Assembly (NCBI GenBank): GCA_945827765.1
Contig: CALZPS010000056.1
Span: forward strand, 1-8,249
DNA length: 8,249 nt
Direction of reading: 5' to 3'
Source: an uncultured Lachnospiraceae bacterium
GTDB lineage: Bacteria > Bacillota > Clostridia > Lachnospirales > Lachnospiraceae
Position numbers and translations under genes: made by a program. Under the pieces are notes generated by a model. It ran no database searches, was not told where the DNA came from, and worked only from the letters and a program-made list of their open reading frames with translations. The stretch's first letter is position 1; each line of letters begins with the position of its first letter. Positions 1 to 5,197 of the stretch are shown here, one piece after another.

Positions 1-46
1 AGATCTAGTACGGTCTCGTGGGCTCGGAGATGTGTATAAGAGACAG
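1..46. other. Illumina Nextera i7-side adapter left in the assembly (not genomic)
   Basis: Bases 13-46 are identical to the Nextera Read-2 transposase adapter, beginning GTCTCGTGGGCTCGG and ending in the 19-base Tn5 mosaic end AGATGTGTATAAGAGACAG (28-46). Bases 5-12 (CTAGTACG) sit exactly where the i7 index belongs and match the Nextera index I recall as N702. Bases 1-4 (AGAT) match the end of the P7 oligo. The order P7-index-adapter-insert is that of a library molecule, so this is uncleaned sequencing adapter at a contig end and not a transposon. Genomic sequence begins at 47. Confidence 0.98.
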
Positions 47-96
47 ATATAATTGCATCTGTAAATTTTAGCGTGGATATATGGTTGGGAAAAACA

Positions 97-1464
97 ATGC
101 AGGTTTTACAGAAGGACATGACAACGGGACAGCCCGGAAAAGTGATTTTGAATTTTACGGTACCGATATTTATAGGAAATGTGTTCCAGCAGTTTTATAA
201 TATGGCGGACACGGTGATTGTAGGAAAATTTGTGGGAACCAAAGCACTGGCGGCAGTCGGCAGTACAGGAACAATCATGTTTTTGATACTTGGTTTTGTA
301 CTGGGCATGACTGCAGGATTCACGGTGCTGACGGCGCAGAAATTCGGTGCGGGCGATATGAAGGCAATGCGCCAGACTGTGGGCAATGCAGAGGTACTTT
401 CTGTTATAATGTCTGTGGTGCTGACTGTGGTAAGTATGATGGGTATGAAAACGTTGCTTAGGTTTATGCACACGCCGGAGGATATTTTTGCGGATGCCTA
501 TGCATACATTATGATTATCTGTGCCGGTATTTTTGCACAGATGCTATATAATCTGTTGGCGAGTGTGCTGAGGGCACTCGGTAACAGCAAAGTGCCGTTG
601 TATTTTCTGGTGTTGGCTGCGCTGCTTAATATTGTACTGGATATGGTGTTTATCATTGCATTCCGGCTGGGGGCGGCCGGAGCGGCGTATGCGACGGTAT
701 TTTCACAGGGGATTTCAGGAGTATTATGCCTGATTTATATTAGGAAAAAGGTTCCGATTCTGCATCTTGAAAAGGAAGACTGGAAACTGAAAGGGAATCT
801 GGTGAAGAATCAGCTTATGGTGGGATTCCCGATGGGGCTGCAGTATTCGATTACCGCATTGGGGACGATGATGGTGCAGACCTCGCTGAATCTGCTGGGC
901 TCTCTTCCGGTGGCGGCATTTACCGCAGCCAGCAAAATTGAGCAAATTGTGACTCAGGCGTATGTGGCGATGGGAACTACTATGGCAACATATTGTGCAC
1001 AGAATATGGGAGCAGGAAAAGTGCTGCGGATTCGGCAGGGATTTCAGGCGGCTACCATTATGGGAAGTATCTATGCGGTCGTTACCGGTGCTGTCGTCAT
1101 GACAGTGGGAAAATATATGACTTCTCTGTTTTTGTCCGAGGATGTGACGGTAATTATGGGACTGGTCGATATTTATCTGAAATGTGTAGCGGTATTTTTT
1201 ATTCCGCTTGCGATTGTAAATATATATCGGAATGGTATTCAGGGGATGGGATACGGATTGCTTCCGATGATGGCAGGCGTAGCGGAATTGGCAGGACGTG
1301 GTCTGATGGCGGTGGCCGCGGCAGACCGAAAAAGTTATGTAGGAGTCTGTCTTGCCAATCCGGCAGCGTGGATACTGGCGGGAGTTCTGTTGATTGTAAT
1401 GTATTTTTACATTATGAATCATGATATGAAAAAGTTTGGTGATACGAGAAAGCGAACGGAATAG
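97..1464 (+). CDS. MATE family efflux transporter (multidrug / Na+ or H+ antiporter)
   Basis: This predicts a 455-residue inner-membrane protein, the usual length for a 12-helix MATE transporter. MATE proteins export cationic drugs or metabolites in exchange for Na+ or H+; the substrate cannot be read from sequence. The N-terminal block (KDMTTGQPGKVIL, then QQFYNMADTVIVGKFVG, then ALAAVGSTG) is typical of the family, as is LRALGNSKVPLYF in the first half. The second half begins after a charged loop (KKVPILHLEKEDWKLKG) and repeats the pattern with NIYRNGIQGMGYGLLPMM. The C-terminus is short and basic. I chose the ATG at 97 because the protein start fits the family and a weak GGGA lies 6 bases upstream. 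A GTG at 73 is in frame but has no ribosome binding site, and the ATG at 118 has poor spacing. The frame stays open up to the adapter junction, so the start is not certain. The gene is not functionally linked to the ribosomal operon and is separated from it by a terminator. Confidence 0.93.
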   Translation: MQVLQKDMTTGQPGKVILNFTVPIFIGNVFQQFYNMADTVIVGKFVGTKALAAVGSTGTIMFLILGFVLGMTAGFTVLTAQKFGAGDMKAMRQTVGNAEVLSVIMSVVLTVVSMMGMKTLLRFMHTPEDIFADAYAYIMIICAGIFAQMLYNLLASVLRALGNSKVPLYFLVLAALLNIVLDMVFIIAFRLGAAGAAYATVFSQGISGVLCLIYIRKKVPILHLEKEDWKLKGNLVKNQLMVGFPMGLQYSITALGTMMVQTSLNLLGSLPVAAFTAASKIEQIVTQAYVAMGTTMATYCAQNMGAGKVLRIRQGFQAATIMGSIYAVVTGAVVMTVGKYMTSLFLSEDVTVIMGLVDIYLKCVAVFFIPLAIVNIYRNGIQGMGYGLLPMMAGVAELAGRGLMAVAAADRKSYVGVCLANPAAWILAGVLLIVMYFYIMNHDMKKFGDTRKRTE

Positions 1465-1510
1465 AAACAAACGAAAAAACGACAGAAAAAGCGAACGGAA
1501 AAATTTCTTG

Positions 1511-1578
1511 AAAAGACTTGACTTCCATACTTGCAATGTGTTACAATTTGCAGGCGAATGGAAGTAGGTCTTTTTTTT
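1511..1578 (+). terminator. Intrinsic terminator after the MATE gene, with the next promoter inside it
   Basis: AAGACTT (1513-1519) and ACTTCCAT (1521-1528) pair with ATGGAAGT (1558-1565) and AGGTCTT (1566-1572). This gives about 15 pairs with one bulged G and one G-U pair. The loop can be extended by TGCAA (1532-1536) with TTGCA (1548-1552). Eight T's follow at 1571-1578. It lies 47 bases after the MATE stop codon. The -35 box of the downstream promoter is in the left arm and the -10 box is in the apical loop. Confidence 0.8.
1518..1547 (+). promoter_or_regulatory. Sigma-A type promoter of the rpmG-secE-nusG operon
   Basis: TTGACT (1518-1523) and TACAAT (1542-1547) are separated by 18 bases, and TGT before the -10 gives an extended -10 (TGtTACAAT). 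The expected start is near 1554, leaving a leader of about 97 bases before rpmG. That leader carries a small GATGG/CCATC hairpin (1592-1610) that I do not recognise. Transcripts starting here lack the left arm of the terminator hairpin, so the T-run at 1571 should not stop them. Confidence 0.75.
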
Positions 1579-1651
1579 ATGCCTAAAATCAGATGGTCTC
1601 GCAAGCCATCAGTAACACGTAGTTTAGTATGTAAAAAGCGAGGTGGAAGTT

Positions 1652-1801
1652 GTGCGCACTAGAATCACATTGGCATGTACAGAATGCAAGAACCGCAATT
1701 ACAACATGACGAAGGATAAAAAAACTCATCCTGACCGCATGGAAACCAAAAAGTATTGCAAGTTCTGCAAATCACACACACTGCACAAAGAGACGAAGTA
1801 A
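1652..1801 (+). CDS. rpmG: 50S ribosomal protein L33
   Basis: This is a 49-residue basic protein, the normal length for bacterial L33, which binds 23S rRNA near the ribosomal E site. It is the zinc-binding (C+) form: two CxxC pairs are present, C9/C12 in LACTEC and C36/C39 in YCKFC. The middle ([22 protein letters not shown]) and the end (HTLHKETK) are typical of Firmicute L33. The start is GTG, with AGGTGG (1641-1646) 5 bases upstream. An in-frame GTG at 1643 lies inside that ribosome binding site and is rejected. This is the first gene of the operon, with secE starting 23 bases after its stop; rpmG-secE-nusG is a common Firmicute order. Confidence 0.96.
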   Translation: MRTRITLACTECKNRNYNMTKDKKTHPDRMETKKYCKFCKSHTLHKETK

Positions 1802-1824
1802 TCAGCCGAGAAGGAGTGGATGTT

Positions 1825-2025
1825 ATGAGTGAGAAGTCAGCAAAGACGCAGAAGAAGAGCTGGTTCAAAGGGCTGAAAGCGGAATTCGGCAAGGTCATTT
1901 GGCCGGACAGAAATGCACTTGTTAAACAGACGACGGCAGTCGTGACAGTTTCTGTATGTCTGGGCGCGATTATCACGATAATCGATGCGGTCATGAAATA
2001 CGGAATCGACTTGTTGGTCAGATAA
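1825..2025 (+). CDS. secE: Preprotein translocase subunit SecE
   Basis: This is a 66-residue SecE, the short Gram-positive form with one membrane span. SecE clamps the SecY channel in the SecYEG translocon of the plasma membrane. Residues 1-16 are polar and lysine-rich. The conserved amphipathic segment follows (WFKGLKAEFGKVIWPDR; the KVIWP core is the family hallmark), and then one hydrophobic helix (about 37-57, AVVTVSVCLGAIITIIDAVM). I chose the ATG at 1825 because AAGGAG (1811-1816) lies 8 bases upstream. The frame is open further upstream, but that part overlaps rpmG and has no family similarity. The gene sits between rpmG and nusG, with 27 bases before nusG. Confidence 0.96.
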   Translation: MSEKSAKTQKKSWFKGLKAEFGKVIWPDRNALVKQTTAVVTVSVCLGAIITIIDAVMKYGIDLLVR

Positions 2026-2052
2026 CTTCGGCTGTAGCAGAAAGGTGATTAT

Positions 2053-2571
2053 ATGTCAGAGGCAAGATGGTATGTGGTTCATACCTATTCAGGGTATGAA
2101 AACAAAGTAAAAGCAAACATTGATAAGACAATTGAAAATCGCCATCTGGAGGATCAGATCCTGGAGGTCCGGGTTCCGCTGGAAGAAGTCGTTGAACTGA
2201 AAAACGGCGTTTCTAAGGTCAGCATGAAGAAACTGTTTCCGGGCTATGTTATGATTCACATGATTATGAATGACGATACATGGTATGTTGTTCGTAATAC
2301 CAGAGGTGTGACAGGGTTTGTAGGACCGGGTTCCAAGCCTGTGCCGCTTGAAGAGGCGGAGATGGAGAAGTTCGGAATCGGCAAAGGCAGTGTGATTACT
2401 GCTTTTGAGGTCGGTGATGCGATTACGGTGACAGGCGGTGCATGGGAAGGAACATCAGGAGTTGTTCAGTCTGTCAACAAGCAGAAACAGAGTCTGACAA
2501 TCAATGTAGAGTTGTTTGGCCGTGAAACACCGGTTGAACTTAGCTTTGCGGAAGTAAGAAAGATGGATTAA
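2053..2571 (+). CDS. nusG: Transcription termination/antitermination factor NusG
   Basis: This is a 172-residue NusG, close to the usual 170-185. NusG binds the RNA polymerase clamp, modulates pausing and Rho-dependent termination, and can link polymerase to ribosomal protein S10. The NGN domain spans about residues 1-110: RWYVVHTYSGYENKV at the start, LFPGYV at 61-66 and RNTRGVTGFVG at 81-91. A linker leads to the C-terminal KOW domain (about 118-172), which starts FEVGDAITVTGG and contains LFGRETPVELSF. The usual GPF in the KOW turn is GAW here, a mild variation. AAAGGTG lies just upstream (2041-2047), 5-6 bases before the ATG. The next gene, rplK, follows after about 50 bases with no terminator, so read-through into the L11-L1 genes is likely. 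Confidence 0.97.
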   Translation: MSEARWYVVHTYSGYENKVKANIDKTIENRHLEDQILEVRVPLEEVVELKNGVSKVSMKKLFPGYVMIHMIMNDDTWYVVRNTRGVTGFVGPGSKPVPLEEAEMEKFGIGKGSVITAFEVGDAITVTGGAWEGTSGVVQSVNKQKQSLTINVELFGRETPVELSFAEVRKMD

Positions 2572-2575
2572 AACA

Positions 2576-2607
2576 GTGGGAGGGACGAAAAGTTCCGCAG
2601 GTACCAC
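2576..2607 (+). promoter_or_regulatory. Candidate L1-binding leader element before rplK
   Basis: GTGG (2576-2579) pairs with CCAC (2604-2607). An inner stem GGGAC (2582-2586) pairs with GTTCC (2592-2596) around a GAAAA loop. The unpaired strands are GA on the left and GCAGGTA on the right. The conserved parts, GTGGGAG on the left and TACCAC on the right, match the strands that form the L1 site in helix 76 of 23S rRNA as I recall it. The hairpin ends one base before AAGGAGGT of rplK, so a bound L1 could block ribosome loading. L1 feedback on the L11-L1 operon is established in E. coli; its use here is inferred. Confidence 0.75.
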
Positions 2608-2622
2608 AAGGAGGTAATGAAA

Positions 2623-3048
2623 ATGGCAAAGAAAATCGAAGGTTATATCAAGTTACAGATTCCGGCAGGAAAAGCAACTCCGGCACCACCGGTTGGTCCG
2701 GCTCTTGGACAGCATGGTGTCAATATCATGGAGTTTACGAAACAGTTCAATGCAAAAACAGCAGATCAGGGCGATTTGATTATCCCGGTTGTGATTACTG
2801 TTTATGCTGACAGAAGTTTCAGCTTTGTTACCAAGACTCCTCCGGCTCCGGTGTTGATTAAGAAAGCATGCAACATCAAGTCCGGTTCAGGAGCACCGAA
2901 CAAGACTAAGGTTGCTACTATCACAAAGGCTCAGGTAGAAGAGATCGCAAAGACAAAGATGCCTGACCTCAATGCAGCTACAATCGAGGCTGCCATGAGC
3001 ATGATCGAAGGAACCTGCCGTTCAATGGGCGTGACTGTAGTTGAGTAA
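2623..3048 (+). CDS. rplK: 50S ribosomal protein L11
   Basis: This is a 141-residue L11, the standard length. L11 binds the GTPase-associated region of 23S rRNA at the stalk base with L10, and is needed for elongation-factor function and for RelA activation. The N-terminal domain carries the proline-rich helix that forms the thiopeptide-binding face ([15 protein letters not shown], residues 18-32), then FTKQFNAKT. The C-terminal RNA-binding domain has [12 protein letters not shown] (86-97) and ends in [12 protein letters not shown]; the family more often has GTARSMG. The ATG at 2623 is 7 bases after AAGGAGGT (2608-2615). The in-frame ATG at 2617 is only 1 base from it and is rejected. The start [16 protein letters not shown] is normal for the family. 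An L1-site-like hairpin precedes the ribosome binding site. Confidence 0.97.
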   Translation: MAKKIEGYIKLQIPAGKATPAPPVGPALGQHGVNIMEFTKQFNAKTADQGDLIIPVVITVYADRSFSFVTKTPPAPVLIKKACNIKSGSGAPNKTKVATITKAQVEEIAKTKMPDLNAATIEAAMSMIEGTCRSMGVTVVE

Positions 3049-3071
3049 GAATAGGTAACAAATGGAAATCA

Positions 3072-3101
3072 GTGGGAGGGGTTTGAACCCGCCATTACCA
3101 C
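3072..3101 (+). promoter_or_regulatory. Second candidate L1-binding leader element, before rplA
   Basis: GTGG (3072-3075) pairs with CCAC (3098-3101). The inner stem GGGT (3079-3082) pairs with ACCC (3087-3090) around a TTGA loop. The flanking strands GTGGGAG and GC-CAT-TACCAC match the copy before rplK in sequence and spacing, while the inner stem differs in sequence but still pairs. AAGGAGGT of rplA begins immediately after the hairpin. It lies in the 69-base rplK-rplA gap. Confidence 0.77.
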
Positions 3102-3117
3102 AAGGAGGTTATTTGAA

Positions 3118-3810
3118 ATGAAACGTGGAAAGAAATATATCGAAGCTGCAAAACAGATCCAGAAGGGAAATCTTTATGACAAGAATGAAGCAATCGCTCT
3201 GGTAAAGAAAGCAGCAGTAGCAAAATTTGACGAGACAATCGAAGCTCATATCAGAACAGGCTGTGACGGACGTCACGCAGACCAGCAGATTCGTGGTGCG
3301 GTTGTGCTGCCGCACGGAACAGGTAAAAAAGTTCGTATCCTTGTATTTGCAAAGAATGCAAAAGCTGATGAAGCTTTGGCAGCAGGCGCAGATTACGTGG
3401 GCGGAGACGAACTGATTCCGAAGATTCAGAATGAAGGCTGGCTGGATTTTGACGTTGTTGTTGCCACACCGGACATGATGGGTGTTGTTGGACGTCTGGG
3501 ACGTGTACTTGGACCGAAAGGCCTGATGCCGAACCCGAAGGCAGGAACAGTTACCATGGACGTAACAAAAGCAATCAACGATATCAAGGCTGGTAAGATT
3601 GAGTACAGATTGGATAAGACAAACATTATTCATGTGCCGATTGGTAAAGCATCCTTTACCGAAGAACAGTTAGCGGACAACTTCCAGACGCTTATCGATG
3701 CGATTATCAAAGCAAGACCGGCTGCACTGAAAGGTCAGTATCTGAAGAGCGTGACTCTTACATCTACAATGGGACCTGGTGTGAAACTGAATCCGATGAA
3801 ACTCGCTTAA
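3118..3810 (+). CDS. rplA: 50S ribosomal protein L1
   Basis: This is a 230-residue L1, the normal length. L1 forms the mobile L1 arm of the large subunit by binding helices 76-78 of 23S rRNA, and helps move deacylated tRNA out of the E site. In many bacteria it also represses its own operon by binding an mRNA copy of that site. Domain I is built from both ends. RNA-contact residues recalled from the Thermus protein are present at the same numbers: F37 (AKFDET), and T217, M218 and G219 in [11 protein letters not shown]. The L1 signature ([20 protein letters not shown], then LMPNP) is at 116-140 in domain [23 protein letters not shown] is at 50-70. The ATG at 3118 lies 8 bases after AAGGAGGT (3102-3109). 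The gene is preceded by a hairpin that mimics its own rRNA target. Confidence 0.97.
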   Translation: MKRGKKYIEAAKQIQKGNLYDKNEAIALVKKAAVAKFDETIEAHIRTGCDGRHADQQIRGAVVLPHGTGKKVRILVFAKNAKADEALAAGADYVGGDELIPKIQNEGWLDFDVVVATPDMMGVVGRLGRVLGPKGLMPNPKAGTVTMDVTKAINDIKAGKIEYRLDKTNIIHVPIGKASFTEEQLADNFQTLIDAIIKARPAALKGQYLKSVTLTSTMGPGVKLNPMKLA

Positions 3811-3867
3811 GTTTCACGAAAGCAATGCGCGATAAACATTGAGGTAATCGTAAAATAAAAAATGATA

Positions 3868-3896
3868 TTGACAATTACCGCATATGGTGGTAATCT
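3868..3896 (+). promoter_or_regulatory. Probable internal promoter for rplJ-rplL
   Basis: A perfect -35 TTGACA (3868-3873) is followed 17 bases later by TAATCT (3891-3896), which keeps the key first, second and last bases of the -10. TGG just before it gives an extended -10. The expected start, near 3903, coincides with the beginning of the L10 leader. The spacer holds an inverted repeat, ATTACC (3874-3879) with GGTAAT (3889-3894), whose meaning is unknown. Confidence 0.65.
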
Positions 3897-3903
3897 ATTA
3901 AAG

Positions 3904-4033
3904 CAATTGACTGCCGAAGACAGCAGGTGCCGTAAGGCATAAGGAGAAAACGCCTGCCGAGGAAGACAAGAATCCTTACAGAAGAATTCTGACCGCCTCT
4001 GTGTCTTTTGGGCACAGGGGCGGTATTGTTTTT
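3904..4033 (+). ncRNA. Ribosomal protein L10 leader (cis-regulatory RNA)
   Basis: The segment matches the L10 leader as I recall it: CTGCCGAAGACAGCAGG, a TGCC-GTAA-GGCA hairpin (3928-3939), AAGGAGAAAACGCCTGCCG and GAGGAAGACAAGAATCC, ending in a terminator hairpin. GCAGG (3923-3927) pairs with CCTGC (3953-3957) to close the first domain; the GAAGAC and AAGGAGAAAA segments resemble the purine-rich kink-turn region where the L10-L12 complex binds. GTAAGG (3932-3937) could alternatively pair with CCTTAC (3974-3979). Binding of excess L10-L12 is expected to lower expression of rplJ and rplL. Confidence 0.88.
3992..4033 (+). terminator. Attenuator terminator inside the L10 leader
   Basis: ACCGCCTCTGTG (3992-4003) pairs with CACAGGGGCGGT (4013-4024) over 12 bases with one G-U pair, around a 9-base loop. 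It is followed by ATTGTTTTT (4025-4033). It lies about 50 bases before rplJ, where it can stop transcripts before the stalk genes. I could not identify a convincing antiterminator that pairs with its left arm. Confidence 0.87.
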
Positions 4034-4080
4034 ACACTTAGAGCAGTCGCTTAGTAATCTATAAGGAGGTGCACCAGAAC

Positions 4081-4623
4081 GTGGCAAAAGTTGAATTGAA
4101 ACAACCAATAGTAGCAGCTATCGCAGAAGATGTCAAAGATGCTCAGTCAGCAGTGCTTGTTGACTACCGTGGATTGACCGTTGCTCAGGATACAGAGCTC
4201 CGTAAACAGCTCAGAGAAGCCGGTGTGATTTACAAGGTATGCAAGAACACAATGATGAAAAGAGCATTTGAGGGAACTGAGTTCGCAGGTCTGGACGAGT
4301 ATTTGGAAGGACCGAGCGCATTGGCAATTTCCAAAGATGACGCGACAGCTCCGGCAAGAATTATCTGCAACTTTGCAAAGACAGCAAATAAGCTGGAGGT
4401 AAAGGCCGGTGTAGTAGAAGGAACCGTATATGATGCGGCGGGCATCGCAGAACTGTCCAAGATTCCTTCCAGAGAAGAACTTATTTCCAAATTCCTTGGA
4501 AGCATTCAGTCTCCGATCACAAACTTTGCTCGTGTTATCAAACAGATTGCAGAGCAGGGCGGCGAGGGCGCTGTAGCAGAAGAGGCGGCTCCGGCAGCAG
4601 AAGAAGCTCCGGCAGAGGCATAA
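4081..4623 (+). CDS. rplJ: 50S ribosomal protein L10
   Basis: This is a 180-residue L10, the stalk-base protein that anchors L7/L12 dimers to the GTPase-associated centre of the 50S subunit; it also acts as translational repressor of its own mRNA. The rRNA-binding domain includes KDAQSAVLVDYRGLTV (19-34), LRKQLREAGVIYKVCKNTM (40-58) and LEGPSALA (75-82). The helix that holds L7/L12 is at about 136-158 (FLGSIQSPITNFARVIKQIA). A tail of about 20 residues after GGEG is almost only Ala, Glu and Pro; this makes it longer than the E. coli protein (165), as in many Clostridia. The start is GTG at 4081, 10 bases after AAGGAGGT (4063-4070), giving MAKVELKQPIV. An in-frame GTG at 4069 overlaps that site and is rejected. 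An L10 leader with an attenuator precedes the gene. Confidence 0.96.
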   Translation: MAKVELKQPIVAAIAEDVKDAQSAVLVDYRGLTVAQDTELRKQLREAGVIYKVCKNTMMKRAFEGTEFAGLDEYLEGPSALAISKDDATAPARIICNFAKTANKLEVKAGVVEGTVYDAAGIAELSKIPSREELISKFLGSIQSPITNFARVIKQIAEQGGEGAVAEEAAPAAEEAPAEA

Positions 4624-4695
4624 GGCACGGCGCGGCAGGCGCAGTGTGATATGGCAACAATATAAAGAAAGAAAAAGAAAATGGAGGATATAAAA

Positions 4696-5067
4696 ATGGC
4701 TAAGTTAACAACAGCAGAGATGATTGAAGCAATCAAAGAAATGTCTGTACTGGAATTGAATGAATTAGTAAAAGCATGTGAAGAAGAGTTTGGTGTATCC
4801 GCAGCAGCAGGTGTTGTAGTTGCAGCAGCAGCTGAGGGTCCGGCAGCAGAAGAGAAGACTGAGTTTGATGTTGAGCTGACAGCAGCAGGTGCATCCAAGG
4901 TTAAAGTTATCAAGATCGTTCGTGAAATCACAGGTCTTGGTCTGAAAGAAGCAAAAGAGCTTGTTGACGGCGCTCCGAAGGTAGTAAAAGAGGGAGCATC
5001 CAAGGCAGAGGCTGAGGACATCAAGGCTAAACTGGAAGCTGAGGGAGCACAGGTTACCCTGAAATAA
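4696..5067 (+). CDS. rplL: 50S ribosomal protein L7/L12
   Basis: This is a 123-residue L7/L12, of standard length, present as several dimers on L10. It recruits and stimulates the translational GTPases EF-Tu, EF-G and IF2. The N-terminal dimerisation domain is residues 1-35 (MTTAEM-type start, then [18 protein letters not shown]). The flexible hinge (about 36-53) is rich in Ala, Val and Glu. The C-terminal factor-binding domain starts at KTEFDVEL and contains [20 protein letters not shown] (68-87) and LVDGAPK. I chose the ATG at 4696 because GGAGG (4683-4687) lies 8 bases upstream; the in-frame ATG at 4681 overlaps that site. The 72-base gap after rplJ holds no terminator, so the two stalk genes are co-transcribed. 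Confidence 0.97.
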   Translation: MAKLTTAEMIEAIKEMSVLELNELVKACEEEFGVSAAAGVVVAAAAEGPAAEEKTEFDVELTAAGASKVKVIKIVREITGLGLKEAKELVDGAPKVVKEGASKAEAEDIKAKLEAEGAQVTLK

Positions 5068-5098
5068 TCTCCGGTGAAACAGATAAGAGATGATTTAC

Positions 5099-5142
5099 AG
5101 AGACATTGCGCGGACTAAAACTGCAGCAATGTCTCTTTATTT
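5099..5142 (+). terminator. Terminator or attenuator between rplL and rpoB
   Basis: AGAGACATTGC (5099-5109) pairs perfectly with GCAATGTCTCT (5126-5136) over 11 bases, around a 16-base loop. TTTATTT follows (5136-5142), a short and interrupted T-run, so termination is probably partial. In E. coli a partial terminator at this same position lowers rpoBC relative to the stalk genes. The rpoB promoter begins 20 bases further on. Confidence 0.82.
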
Positions 5143-5161
5143 GAAAAACGTAAAAAAAAGA

Positions 5162-5191
5162 TTGACATGTCAAAGAACTTTGTGCTATATT
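5162..5191 (+). promoter_or_regulatory. Strong sigma-A type promoter of rpoB
   Basis: A perfect TTGACA (5162-5167) is followed after 18 bases by TATATT (5186-5191), with TGC just before it giving an extended -10. The expected start is about 5196-5199. The spacer carries a perfect short inverted repeat, CAAAG-AA-CTTTG (5171-5182). It allows rpoB to be expressed independently of the stalk genes. Confidence 0.8.
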
Positions 5192-5197
5192 TAAAAA

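Noticed and set aside
28..46. Tn5 mosaic end suggesting a transposon boundary
   Set aside because: It is contiguous with the Nextera read adapter and an index, so it is library adapter and not a mobile element.
993..1424. A 143-codon plus-strand frame inside the MATE gene
   Set aside because: It is a shifted reading of the MATE coding sequence; the Gly- and Ser-rich translation has no recognisable domain and the MATE frame is intact throughout.
724..1536. A 270-codon open frame on the minus strand across the MATE gene
   Set aside because: It is antisense to a clear MATE gene, its translation is rich in His, Arg, Ser and Gln with no family similarity, and no ribosome binding site is seen. 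It is a shadow frame.
3109..3633. A 174-codon minus-strand frame antisense to rplA
   Set aside because: It lies opposite a complete, well-conserved L1 gene; the Cys- and Phe-rich translation looks like an antisense shadow.
3798..3815. Hairpin GAAACT/AGTTTC over the rplA stop codon
   Set aside because: It has only 6 pairs, low GC and no following T-run, so it is not a credible terminator.
3890..4062. Nine-base direct repeat GTAATCTAT at 3890-3898 and 4054-4062
   Set aside because: It is short and AT-rich, and each copy lies in a different functional context (the promoter -10, and just before the rplJ ribosome binding site). It is probably chance.
4506..5024. A 172-codon minus-strand frame rich in Ala and Ser across rplJ and rplL
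   Set aside because: The composition simply mirrors the Ala/Glu-rich codons of L10 and L7/L12 on the other strand.
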